Source of the DNA: Kribbella flavida DSM 17836
GTDB taxonomy: Bacteria > Actinomycetota > Actinomycetes > Propionibacteriales > Kribbellaceae
Direction: 5' to 3'
NCBI RefSeq assembly: GCF_000024345.1
Contig: NC_013729.1
Coordinates: forward strand, 186,001 to 250,000
DNA length: 64,000 bases
Made by a program: the position numbers and the translations under genes. The notes beneath the pieces were generated by a model. That model ran no database searches. It was not told the origin of the DNA and saw nothing but the letters and a program-made list of their open reading frames with translations. Positions 40,976-48,423 of the stretch are shown one piece after another; the stretch's first letter is position 1, and every line of letters begins with the position of its first letter.

Positions 40976-42735
40976 CCCCAGCAACCCCCACCCCGCCCAC
41001 TTCGCCCAACTCGAAGCCGGGCAGTTCGACCGCCAAACACCTGCCCGCTCGTCCCACGCTGCAAGCCCAACACCCCACAGCCGCCTGGGATCCCCAACCC
41101 TCCGCCCCGCCCGCGAAGCCGGCCGGACCAGCACCAGCGTCCGGTCCGCACACCGAGCCGACGCGCTCGGCGCCGGCCTCCGGACCGCCTGCGCGATCGG
41201 CGTCGGCTTCCGGCTCGGCGCGGTCGACGTCGGCCTCCGGGCCACATGCCGGCTCGAGGTGGTCGGCGTCCGCCCCCGGAACGCAGGTGGAGCCGGCGCA
41301 GTCGGCATCAGGCTCCGACGTAGGGCCGGCGCGCTCGGCGTCAGCCACGGGGTCGCCTGCGGAACGGGCGCGCTCGGCGTCGGCGTCTGCACCTGCTGAC
41401 CGCTATCGCCCCGAGACCGGCTGTGCCGCCTCGGCGGAGGGGCGCGGTGACTCGCTCATCGCCTCGGCACCCCCGGCCGAGCGCTGGCTGCTGATCGAAC
41501 ACAACGGCGCCTGGCCCCGCGCCGCCCTCACCGCCCTCCGCCGAACCCCGCCCACCGCCTCCGGCGAAGCCACCAACCCCACCGCCTCCGGCGAAGCCAC
41601 CAACCCCACCGCCGACGACCCCATCCGCGCCGAGCCCGCCCCCGACGACCTGGCCGCCGAAGTCGCCCGCCTGTGTACGGCAGCCCGCTGCCGCCCGGTC
41701 CTCATCCGCCGCCACGGCCGCGCAGCCGGCACCGAACCGCGCCGCTGGATGCTGGTCGACAGCCGCCCCGGCCACGAATCCATCCGCCAGGGCCACCTCC
41801 CCACCGACGAACACCTGCTGAAAGTCCTCTCCGGCGCAGACCCCGGCACCCCCACCACAGACCCGATCTATCTCGTCTGCACCCACGGCCGCCACGACGC
41901 CTGCTGCGCCGTCCGCGGCCGCCCAGCCGCAGCCGCCCTCGCCGCCGCGTACCCCGACCGCACCTGGGAATGCAGCCACATCGGCGGCGACCGCTTCGCC
42001 GCCAACCTGGTCTTCCTCCCGCACAGCCTCTTCTACGGCCACGTCCCACCCGCCGAGGCCGTTCGCCTCGCCCAGGCGTACGACGAAGGCCACATCGTCC
42101 CCGCCTACTACCGAGGCTCGGGCGCCCACCTCCCCGCAGTCCAGGCAGCCCAACACTTCGCCCGCACCGCCGGCCACTCGCTGTCCGTCAACGCCCTTCA
42201 CCCTGTGCACCTCACCGAGCCAACCCCGAACCACTGGCGCATATCCCTCGCCGCCAACTCCGCCGAGAACCGCACCAGCCCAACCGGTTCTGCCGAGGCC
42301 ATCGCCGAAGCCGACACTGCCCCCGTAGTCGACACTGCCCCCGAAGCCGACGCTGCCGCCGTAGTCGACACTGCCCCCGAAGCCGACGCTGCCGCCGTAG
42401 TCGACACTGCCCCCGAAGCCGACGCTGCCGCCGTAGCCGAAAGCCCCCCGCCTCGTGCCAGCCTCCTCACGAGCGACGCCATCGGTGCAGTCGAGACCAC
42501 CTCGAGAGAAGCGACGACTCCGGCCGACGGCTCCACGAACTCCACCGACGGATCTAGCCGGGCTGCTGAAAGTCGTCCCGGGGACGGTGGTGGACTGCAA
42601 ATCGTCGTCGAGGTTCGCGCTCGACTGGTCACCATCGACGGGCAGATGACCTGCGCCGCCCGTCCCCCCGGGCAGGTCCGCCAGTTCACCCTCGAAGGTC
42701 CAGTACGCGTAGAGCCGCGAGACTCCACGGAGTAG
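40972..42735 (+). CDS. Sucrase/ferredoxin-like (thioredoxin-fold [2Fe-2S]) protein with repeat insertions
   Basis: The 587-residue product has a long Ala/Ser/Pro-rich N-terminus with ASGP- and SAS-type repeats (residues 1-140), then the Suc_Fer domain: CAASAEGRGDSLIASAPPAERW, VLIRRHGRA, IYLVCTHGRHDACCAVRGRP (Cys ligands, about 300-315) and TWECSHIGGDRFAANLVFLP (Cys/His). These match the thioredoxin-like [2Fe-2S] ferredoxin family. Two exact 9-residue TASGEATNP copies (41554-41607) and three exact VVDTAPEADAAA copies (42325-42432) split the domain. GTG 40972 overlaps the oxygenase stop, so the three genes are one coupled operon. It may carry electrons to the oxygenase or a partner; the role is inferred. 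Confidence 0.82.
   Translation: MTPATPTPPTSPNSKPGSSTAKHLPARPTLQAQHPTAAWDPQPSAPPAKPAGPAPASGPHTEPTRSAPASGPPARSASASGSARSTSASGPHAGSRWSASAPGTQVEPAQSASGSDVGPARSASATGSPAERARSASASAPADRYRPETGCAASAEGRGDSLIASAPPAERWLLIEHNGAWPRAALTALRRTPPTASGEATNPTASGEATNPTADDPIRAEPAPDDLAAEVARLCTAARCRPVLIRRHGRAAGTEPRRWMLVDSRPGHESIRQGHLPTDEHLLKVLSGADPGTPTTDPIYLVCTHGRHDACCAVRGRPAAAALAAAYPDRTWECSHIGGDRFAANLVFLPHSLFYGHVPPAEAVRLAQAYDEGHIVPAYYRGSGAHLPAVQAAQHFARTAGHSLSVNALHPVHLTEPTPNHWRISLAANSAENRTSPTGSAEAIAEADTAPVVDTAPEADAAAVVDTAPEADAAAVVDTAPEADAAAVAESPPPRASLLTSDAIGAVETTSREATTPADGSTNSTDGSSRAAESRPGDGGGLQIVVEVRARLVTIDGQMTCAARPPGQVRQFTLEGPVRVEPRDSTE
41554..41607 (+). repeat. Two identical 27-bp tandem copies inside the Suc_Fer gene
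   Basis: Copies at 41554-41580 and 41581-41607 are identical (ACCGCCTCCGGCGAAGCC plus CACCAACCCC) and keep the frame, encoding TASGEATNP twice in the linker before the ferredoxin core. The identity suggests a recent slippage event. Confidence 0.95.
42325..42432 (+). repeat. Three identical 36-bp tandem copies inside the Suc_Fer gene
   Basis: Units at 42325-42360, 42361-42396 and 42397-42432 are exact (GTAGTCGACACTGCCCCC... ending GCTGCCGCC) and code for VVDTAPEADAAA three times; partial units flank them. In-frame and perfect, they mark recent expansion. The inserted chain is acidic and Ala-rich, like the repeat protein upstream. Confidence 0.95.
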
Positions 42736-42944
42736 TTCCCTTCCAGCCGGCCGACCACCGGGTTCGCGCCGCGCCGCGACACTCCTGCATAGTTCACGTC
42801 GAGCCGGCCGCTGCACGGGGTTGGCGAGGTGCCGCACAACTTGCGGCGTGGTGGTGTCGAGCCGGCGGCTGCACGGGGATTCGCGCCCCGCCCCCACTCA
42901 CGGCGTAGTGGGGGTCGAGCCGAGACACTCGCTGCAGAATCCGA
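42732..42944. repeat. Degenerate ~58-bp tandem array, about 3.5 units, non-coding
   Basis: Units start at about 42732, 42790, 42848 and 42905 and share GTCGAGCCGGCCGCTGCACG followed by GGGTTCGCG-type and CCGC-rich halves, ending in TGCA/GGCGTAGT. The first unit overlaps the stop of the Suc_Fer gene. I find no gene in 42736-43624, which also holds two more arrays; the strand and function are unknown. Confidence 0.72.
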
Positions 42945-43110
42945 GGCACTCCGCGCCCGCTGATCCGGATCGCCCGTGGCCCTTGTCCCGGTGGATGACC
43001 CGCGTATGGAAACGGGCCGCCCGAGTGAATGAACATGGCGCGATAGTGGGAGCGCGCGGTCGTCGAGCGTGCAATGGCTACGACCCGCAGCTCAGGCCCA
43101 GCGGAGCCGG

Positions 43111-43331
43111 GTAGTTCTCGTCCGCGCGGTCTCCGCGCGGTCTCCGCGGGGAGGTGAGAGTTCGCGTGTGCGTCCGAGGTTCTCCGCCGGGGTACTTCGC
43201 GTGTGCGCGAGGTTCTCCGCAGGACTCGTTCGTGTGGGCGCCCGGGGGTGCCCCGCAGGGTCGTTCGTGTGGGCGCTCAGGGGGTTCTCCACGGGGTGTA
43301 GTTCGCGTGGGCGCCCAAGGGTCCCCCGGGA
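43111..43331. repeat. Degenerate ~36-bp tandem array, about 6 units, non-coding
   Basis: Six units of 33-43 bases follow the pattern TAGTTCGYGTGGGCGCYCAG then GGGTTCYCCGCRGGG. Typical lines are TTCGTGTGGGCGCTCAGG (about 43267) and TTCGTGTGGGCGCCCGGG (about 43228). The units are GC-rich with short internal dyads, e.g. GGGCGCCC. No reading frame runs through them with normal codon bias. Confidence 0.75.
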
Positions 43332-43432
43332 TGGATCGCTTGCTCGGCCCCAGGCCTGACCGTCGGCGCACCCCAGGCTGATCGACCACGACGGCTCGGT
43401 CGTGCTGGCCACGGGCTCGGCTGACAGGACGG

Positions 43433-43531
43433 GCCGCTGTGCAGCCACCTGGTCGCAGTGCTCAGCCGTCCAGCCGCTCCGCGGCGCAGCAACCTGGTCA
43501 CCGCACTCGGCCGGCCGGCCGCTCCGCCGGG
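43433..43531. repeat. Degenerate ~40-45-bp repeat, about 2.3 units, non-coding
   Basis: Units begin GCCGCTGTGCAGCC (43433), GCCGCTCCGCGGCG (43473) and GCCGCTCCGCCGGG (43518) and each contains ACCTGGTC followed by GCAGTGCTCAGCC or CCGCACTCGGCC. It is the third array in the same gap and differs in unit sequence from the other two. Confidence 0.6.
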
Positions 43532-43624
43532 TATTCCGTGAGCGGCGAGTGCCACGGAGTCGTCCGGTGCGAGCCGCGCGCTCTGCAACGCACTACGCCT
43601 GAAGAAGGCGCGAAGTGAGTGGAG

Positions 43625-44233
43625 CTAGCTGCTTCGGGGATCGTCGAGCAGGCGGTCCTCCCGGTGGGATCCGTAGTAGGTGGACTGGCGCGCCATGACC
43701 TCCTGCATCGGCGTGCCGCGCGGTACGCCGTACACCGTGCCGGGGAAGTCCAGCGCACCCTGGACCGCCCACAGTTCCTCGTGCCGGTCGGGCGAGAAGA
43801 GTTGGGCGGGGTCACCGGCCGCGATCCAGCCGATCGGCAGGACCGTACCGGGGGTGAGCCGGGAGTTGACGTGCAGCACACTGTTGATCCGCAGTTCGGA
43901 GCCGGCGCCCACGACCGAACCGGGGAACAGCGCGGCGCCCGTGGCGAGGAACGCTTCGTCCTCGACCGTGGCGCCGTTCACGTGACAGTGCGGACCGACC
44001 AGCACCGCGTCACCGATCAGCGCGGGGTGAGCCGCCCGGCCGCGGACCAGGGCGTTCTCCATCACCACGCTGTTCGTACCGATCCTGACCTCACCGTCCT
44101 CGGCGGTCAGGACCGCGCCGTGCAGGACCCGCGAGCCTTCGCCCAGGACGACCGCTCCGCACAGCACCGCCGACGGTGCGACGTACGCGGACTCAGGGAC
44201 GACCGGCTGACGGCCGCGATGTTCCAGCAGCAT
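43625..44233 (-). CDS. Gamma-carbonic-anhydrase-like hexapeptide-repeat protein
   Basis: The 202-residue product forms a left-handed beta-helix of hexapeptide turns: AYVAPSAVLCGAVVLGEGSR, IGTNSVVMENALVRGR, LIGDAVLVGPHCHVNGATVED, then FLATGAALFPGSVVG. Metal-ligand His in GPHCHVNG matches the gamma-CA/PaaY group, where trimeric sites bind zinc or iron. The C-terminal 50 residues add helices ending in SHREDRLLDDP. ATG 44233 is preceded by GGAGAGGA. A promoter with a LexA-type box lies 200 bases upstream. Function as a true anhydrase is uncertain; acyltransferase-like and ferripyochelin-binding roles are alternatives. Confidence 0.85.
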   Translation of the reverse strand: MLLEHRGRQPVVPESAYVAPSAVLCGAVVLGEGSRVLHGAVLTAEDGEVRIGTNSVVMENALVRGRAAHPALIGDAVLVGPHCHVNGATVEDEAFLATGAALFPGSVVGAGSELRINSVLHVNSRLTPGTVLPIGWIAAGDPAQLFSPDRHEELWAVQGALDFPGTVYGVPRGTPMQEVMARQSTYYGSHREDRLLDDPRSS

Positions 44234-44432
44234 GGGGTGTGTCCTCTCCTCGTCTACCTCCTCGACCTTCCTGAGCAGCTTCCACCGTTGGGCCCTGTCT
44301 CCTCCAGCGCCCGGGTCCTCACTCCCCGGGCGGCCATCGCCCGGTACCGGCCGTCCACGTCGGAGGTGGGAGGTTCGGCCGCTCGGGCGAAGGTCTGGGT
44401 TGGAAGGAGAACCGCGAGCCAACAAGGAAGAC

Positions 44433-44460
44433 ATTAGAACACCTGTTCGAACAGATGCAA
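44433..44460 (-). promoter_or_regulatory. Promoter with LexA/SOS-box-like palindrome
   Basis: On the minus strand -35 TTGCAT (44460-44455), a 16-base spacer and -10 TCTAAT (44438-44433) form a plausible promoter. Over the spacer and -10 lies TAGAACACCTGTTCGA (plus 44435-44450), which matches the actinobacterial SOS box TCGAAC-N4-GTTCGA at 11 of 12 defined positions. It points towards the gamma-carbonic-anhydrase-like gene, 200 bases on. Confidence 0.58.
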
Positions 44461-44485
44461 GAAATCCTGACGGCTCAGCAGGTGG

Positions 44486-45703
44486 TCAGCTACGCCGCGT
44501 CGTGGCCTGCGGCAGCACCCGGTCGAGCACCAGGATCGTGCCCGCCGCGACCAGGGCCAGGAGCGAGATCGCCAGCCACGGGAATTCCCGGCGTACCTCG
44601 AACAGCTGGGCGAAGAAGGCCGGTACCAGCACGCTGGCGAAGGTGAAGGAGTACTGCCAGTACGAGAGATACTTCCCGCGGCCGCGCTCCGGCGCGATCG
44701 CTGCCGCAAGCGCGTTCGACGTAGCCGCGTGCAAGACGTCTGCCGCTGCGAAGACCGCTGTCCCCAGCAACAGCACGGGCACCACCAGTCCGGCAGGGAG
44801 GTGCAGCAACCCAGCCATCATCACGCCCCACACTGCCCAGAGCAGTCCGGCCACGATCATCACGTTCGTACGCCGCCGCTTCTCCGTGTGCCGCACCACC
44901 AGCGTCTGTCCGGTCGCCAGCACCACGGAGACCGCCGCCAGCAGCACTCCGACGAGCCACTTCGGAGCCGGCAGCGCCTCGCTCACGTACACCGGCAGGC
45001 CGATTCCCATCAGCATCGTGCAGAGCGCCAGGATGGTGTTCGCGCCGATCAGCACCAGGAACGGCCTGTCCTTGCGCAGCAGCGGCGCCGGCCCGCTGTC
45101 CTCGGCCGATCTGGCCGCGTGACCGGCGTGGATCCGCAGCAGCAACAGGCCTGCGACGAAGAAGGTCGCCGCGTTCAAGGCCATCGCGATCAGGAACGGC
45201 CGATCCCCGTCGAAGGTCAGCAGCGCACCGGCCGCCAGCGCGCCGAGTCCGAAACCGCCGGCCTGCATCATGCCGCCGAGCCCGAACCACCGATCGCGGT
45301 CCCCCGCGTCGGACACGTCCGACAGCAGGCTGAAGACTGACGACCAGAACACCCGCTGGCCGGTTGTCGTGACCAGCGCGCAGAGGAACAGCAACCAGGT
45401 CGACCTCCCGAAGAAGAACCCGGCGAACGCCAGCCCCTGGGCGAACTGGGCCCCGATCACCAGGTTGCGCGGTCCCACCCGGTCGATCACCTGACCGACC
45501 ACTGCGGGCGCCGCGATGGAGAACAGCGTCGCAACGGTCAGCAGCAGCCCTGCAGTACCGAGCGGAATATCGGCGACCCGCACGAAGAAGAGCAGCAGCA
45601 GGGGACCCGCGCAACCACCCCCGAAGGAGTCGATCGCCAGTCCGGCGAGAAGCGGGATACGCCCGCGCACGTTGGGCAGGCCGAGCGTCGCGGCAGAAGG
45701 CAT
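44486..45703 (-). CDS. MFS transporter (drug-exporter-like)
   Basis: The 405-residue permease has twelve predicted membrane helices in two halves, with the cytoplasmic loop between TM6 and TM7 near residues 190-215 (RIHAGHAARSAEDSGPAP). The signature GQVIDRVGPRNLVIG between TM2 and TM3 is the MFS motif A variant. ATG 45703 (MPSAATLGLPNVRG) is used; earlier in-frame starts run into the tRNA-Ser gene. MFS exporters of this type carry sugars, drugs or metabolites; no cargo can be assigned. Confidence 0.9.
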   Translation of the reverse strand: MPSAATLGLPNVRGRIPLLAGLAIDSFGGGCAGPLLLLFFVRVADIPLGTAGLLLTVATLFSIAAPAVVGQVIDRVGPRNLVIGAQFAQGLAFAGFFFGRSTWLLFLCALVTTTGQRVFWSSVFSLLSDVSDAGDRDRWFGLGGMMQAGGFGLGALAAGALLTFDGDRPFLIAMALNAATFFVAGLLLLRIHAGHAARSAEDSGPAPLLRKDRPFLVLIGANTILALCTMLMGIGLPVYVSEALPAPKWLVGVLLAAVSVVLATGQTLVVRHTEKRRRTNVMIVAGLLWAVWGVMMAGLLHLPAGLVVPVLLLGTAVFAAADVLHAATSNALAAAIAPERGRGKYLSYWQYSFTFASVLVPAFFAQLFEVRREFPWLAISLLALVAAGTILVLDRVLPQATTRRS

Positions 45704-45877
45704 GGTGAAGGACTCCGATCTCGGCCGTCGAGCGTAACAATCCGGCCCGCCGCTCTCCACACCTTTACTGGCCACCGCAACCCTTGCCAGGCGCCGCCCG
45801 GCCACCCCACCATCCCGAGCCCACCGTGGCCGCCCGCTATCCTCGACCATCGGTGGGTCCGCACTCCGGCCCCGCCT

Positions 45878-45966
45878 GGAGGGTTCGCATAGTGGCCGAG
45901 TGCGCTGGTCTTGAAAACCGGTATGGCGGGTGACCGTCATCGTGGGTTCGAATCCCACACCCTCCG
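45878..45966 (+). tRNA. tRNA-Ser (anticodon UGA)
   Basis: The 89-base gene folds with acceptor GGAGGGT/ACCCTCC and discriminator G at 45966. The D arm contains AGTGGCCGA, the anticodon loop CTTGAAA is flanked by CTGGT/ACCGG (anticodon TGA, 45912-45914), and a long variable arm (ATGGCGGGTGACCGTCAT) and T arm GTGGGTTCGAATCCCAC follow. The long variable arm and G discriminator are serine tRNA features. CCA is not encoded. It reads UCA and related codons. Confidence 0.97.
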
Positions 45967-46075
45967 CTCGGGGACGGCCAACGGGGTGGCCGCTCGCTGG
46001 CGAAAGCGCGTCGACGTTGCCGGCGCCCCTACGGTGTGTGGGTGCCGGCTGGTCCTCAGCTGGGGCGGTTTCTCG

Positions 46076-46558
46076 CTAGGCGGGCTGCTCGGTGATGCCC
46101 TGTGCCGACCAGCCGGGCGAATTGAGGCGGATCACATTCTCGCCCACCAGCGATCGCAGCGAGTGCTCGAGCGACTCGATCGAATCCCTGCCCACCTGGC
46201 GTTCCCACTCGTCGCGCAGCTCGTTGAAGATCGCCTCGCCCTCGCGCAGCAGGGTCATGCCCTGCTCCGTCACGCGCAGCCGCAGCTTTCTCCGGTCGTT
46301 CGGGTCCACCTCGCGTACCACCCAGTCGCGTTCCTCCAGGATGCCGATCGTTCTGGCAGCAGCCTGTTTCGTGACCGCCATCGCCCGCCCGAGCTCGGAC
46401 GCATTGTCGGCTCCGCCGAGAATCGAGTGCAGGGCGAAGTCGTGAACCGGCCGGAAGTCCTCGTAGCCACGGTTCGCCAGTTCGACGGTGGCGCGGTCGG
46501 CGAGCGTACGGAACGCGGCCAGCAGCAGGAGCGCGAGATCACCACCACGACGAGTCAC
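46076..46558 (-). CDS. MarR-family transcriptional regulator
   Basis: The 160-residue winged-helix regulator carries the MarR core: VHDFALHSILGGADNASELG, RAMAVTKQAAARTIGILEER and VVREVDPNDRRKLRLRVTEQG (about residues 40-105), with terminal helices for dimerisation. It is divergent from an epoxide-hydrolase-like gene. A perfect 17-bp-arm palindrome lies between them, so it should repress both its own gene and the hydrolase until a small-molecule ligand binds. Confidence 0.93.
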   Translation of the reverse strand: MTRRGGDLALLLLAAFRTLADRATVELANRGYEDFRPVHDFALHSILGGADNASELGRAMAVTKQAAARTIGILEERDWVVREVDPNDRRKLRLRVTEQGMTLLREGEAIFNELRDEWERQVGRDSIESLEHSLRSLVGENVIRLNSPGWSAQGITEQPA

Positions 46559-46579
46559 GATTTCAGCCTAGATCACGGT

Positions 46580-46608
46580 TTGACACGACAACAACATTGT
46601 CGAATAAT
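46580..46608 (+). promoter_or_regulatory. Promoter of the epoxide-hydrolase-like gene
   Basis: -35 TTGACA (46580-46585), a 17-base spacer, -10 AATAAT (46603-46608). The -10 is the centre of the MarR palindrome. Confidence 0.72.
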
Positions 46609-46624
46609 CGACAATGTTGTTGTC
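46587..46624. promoter_or_regulatory. MarR operator, perfect 17-bp arms
   Basis: GACAACAACATTGTCGA (46587-46603) and TCGACAATGTTGTTGTC (46608-46624) are exactly complementary around ATAA. It overlaps the -10 element and spacer of the hydrolase promoter and lies 28 bases from the MarR start codon. Confidence 0.9.
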
Positions 46625-46641
46625 TATCAAGGAGACTGCTC

Positions 46642-47538
46642 ATGCCCGTCGTCCCGTCCGGTGCAACCCTTCCCGGCGTCACCCATCATCTCGTCGCACT
46701 CAACGGCGCCGAGCTGCACTACGTCTCCGCCGGAACGTCCGGCTCGCCGATCGTTCTCGTGCACGGATGGCCCGAGACGTGGTGGGCCTTTCGGAAATTG
46801 ATCCCGCTGCTCGCAGCAACGCACCGGGTCTGCGCTCTCGACCTGCGCGGCTTCGGAGACTCCGACAACGGCGACCTCGAGTTCGGGGAGCGGGTCACCG
46901 CCGAGGATCTGCACCACCTCGTCGAGCACCTCGGTGAAGGGCCGGTGCACCTGCTGTGCCAGGACATCAGCGGCGGCGTCGGTTTCCGCTTCGCCGCAAC
47001 GCATCCCGACGACGTTGTCAGCTTCACCGCTGTCGAGTCGACCCTGGCCGGTTTCGGCCTCGAAGCTCTCGCCGACGTGAACAACTTCGGCTCGTGGCAC
47101 GTCGGATTTCTCGGGGCTCCGGGCATCGCCGGCATGCTGATCCCCGGACATGAGCGGGAGCTGCTGGCCGGCTGGGCCTATCCGCTGATGAACGGCACGG
47201 AGGGATCGATTCTGGACGCGGACCTCGACGAGTTCCTTCGCACCTACTCGCGACCTCACGCCTGGCGGGGCACAGAGGGGCTCTACGGCGCGATCTTCAC
47301 CGACAAGGGTTCGACCGCGGCGCTGGCCGCGACCAAGCCGATCACCGTGCCCGTTCTGGCGATCGACGGGGTCAACCACCCGTTCACCGAACACTCCTTC
47401 CGTCAGGTGAGCAGCGCAGACTTCACTGCGGTGCACATCAAGGAGGTAGGCCATCTCATTGCCCAGGAAGCACCCGATGCACTCGCAGCGGCTCTGCTGG
47501 ACTTCACGGCGACCATCGACAAGGGACTGGCCGGCTGA
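46642..47538 (+). CDS. Epoxide-hydrolase/haloalkane-dehalogenase-like alpha/beta hydrolase
   Basis: The 298-residue enzyme has the HGWPETWWAF oxyanion motif (about residue 37), a nucleophile elbow LLCQDISGG with Asp as the nucleophile (about residue 107), and a C-terminal EVGHLIAQEAP with the catalytic His. An Asp nucleophile, not Ser, places it with epoxide hydrolases and dehalogenases. ATG 46642 is preceded by AGGAG at 46631-46635. Control by a divergent MarR protein fits a role in detoxifying a xenobiotic or signal that also acts as inducer. Confidence 0.9.
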   Translation: MPVVPSGATLPGVTHHLVALNGAELHYVSAGTSGSPIVLVHGWPETWWAFRKLIPLLAATHRVCALDLRGFGDSDNGDLEFGERVTAEDLHHLVEHLGEGPVHLLCQDISGGVGFRFAATHPDDVVSFTAVESTLAGFGLEALADVNNFGSWHVGFLGAPGIAGMLIPGHERELLAGWAYPLMNGTEGSILDADLDEFLRTYSRPHAWRGTEGLYGAIFTDKGSTAALAATKPITVPVLAIDGVNHPFTEHSFRQVSSADFTAVHIKEVGHLIAQEAPDALAAALLDFTATIDKGLAG

Positions 47539-47734
47539 TGATGAATCCGGCCGGGCGCTGGCCAGGGCATTGCCTCGGAACCGGTACGGCGGGTGGCTGG
47601 GACAGCCGAAGCGCCGACGGAGAAGTGTCGTGAGAATTTGTGCCAATGACCTGTCGGATCCGGAGTGAGGCGTTCGTAGTAGGGGTGGCGGCGGCCGGAG
47701 AATGGACGCCGGACCGACAGAAAGGCATGGCGCG

Positions 47735-48298
47735 ATGCGGAAACTGATCTACGGCATGAACCTGACCCTGGACGGCTACATCGCCGCGGCCGGCGACGAC
47801 CTCGGCTGGAGCGCGCCGAGCGACGAGCTGTTCCAGTGGTGGCTCGACCAGGAGTTGGCGATCGGGCTGTTGATGTACGGGCGCAAACTGTGGGAGGAGA
47901 TGAGCTCCAACTGGCCCACCGCCGACCAGCAGCCCGGCGCCACCCCGGCGCAGATCGAGTTCGCGCGGAACTGGCGGGACACGCCGAAGGTGGTGTTCTC
48001 CTCGACGATCGACAAGGTCGACTGGAACACCCGCCTGGTCACCGGCGACGCGGCAGCGGAGATGACCCGGCTCAAGGCCGAGGACGGCGAGCCGATGAGG
48101 GTCGCCGGCGCCACGCTCGCTGGGGCGGCCGTGCGGGCCGGGCTGGTCGACGAGTACGAGATCGTCACCCATCCGGTGCTGGTGGGCGGCGGCACACCGT
48201 TTTTCACCGCGCTGGACAGCTGGGTGAAGCTGAGCCTGGTGGAGACGCGGACGTTTCCCGGCGGCGTGGTCCTGACCAGGTACGCAACGAGGCGTTGA
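47735..48298 (+). CDS. Dihydrofolate reductase-like (RibD C-terminal fold) protein
   Basis: The 187-residue protein shows LIYGMNLTLDGYIAAAGDDLGW at the N-terminus, GLLMYGRKLWEEMSSNWPTAD, KVVFSSTIDKVDWNTRLV and MRVAGATLAGAAVRAGLVDEY, the RibD-C/YyaP pattern. Such stand-alone proteins bind NADPH and reduce pteridine- or pyrimidine-like substrates; many have unknown roles. ATG 47735 gives the usual start. There is no adjacent riboflavin gene. Confidence 0.88.
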   Translation: MRKLIYGMNLTLDGYIAAAGDDLGWSAPSDELFQWWLDQELAIGLLMYGRKLWEEMSSNWPTADQQPGATPAQIEFARNWRDTPKVVFSSTIDKVDWNTRLVTGDAAAEMTRLKAEDGEPMRVAGATLAGAAVRAGLVDEYEIVTHPVLVGGGTPFFTALDSWVKLSLVETRTFPGGVVLTRYATRR

Positions 48299-48423
48299 GG
48301 GCGTCCGAGCCACGGTTCACTCGCGCGAGGTAACCGGTTCCCCCCCCGCGGGGGAGGTCTGGGCGGACCGGATCCGCGAGGGTTGGGGAACAGAGTTTCC
48401 TCAACCACACAAGGAGAATCGGG

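Noticed and set aside
43111..43331. Possible CRISPR array
   Set aside because: Units of 33-43 bases are degenerate throughout, with no constant repeat and unique spacers, and no cas genes are present.
42736..43624. Several ORFs of 60-118 codons in the repeat-rich gap
   Set aside because: They are Arg/Pro/Gly-rich on both strands, lack family similarity and follow the repeat periodicity; typical of high-GC non-coding DNA.
44234..44434. N-terminal extension of the gamma-carbonic-anhydrase-like protein to ATG 44434
   Set aside because: The added 67 residues are Arg/Pro/Gly-rich, unlike the family, and ATG 44434 lies within the promoter -10; ATG 44233 has a ribosome binding site.
46597..46641. 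Upstream ATG extending the epoxide-hydrolase-like protein by 15 residues
   Set aside because: It lies inside the MarR operator and has no ribosome binding site, while ATG 46642 follows AGGAG.
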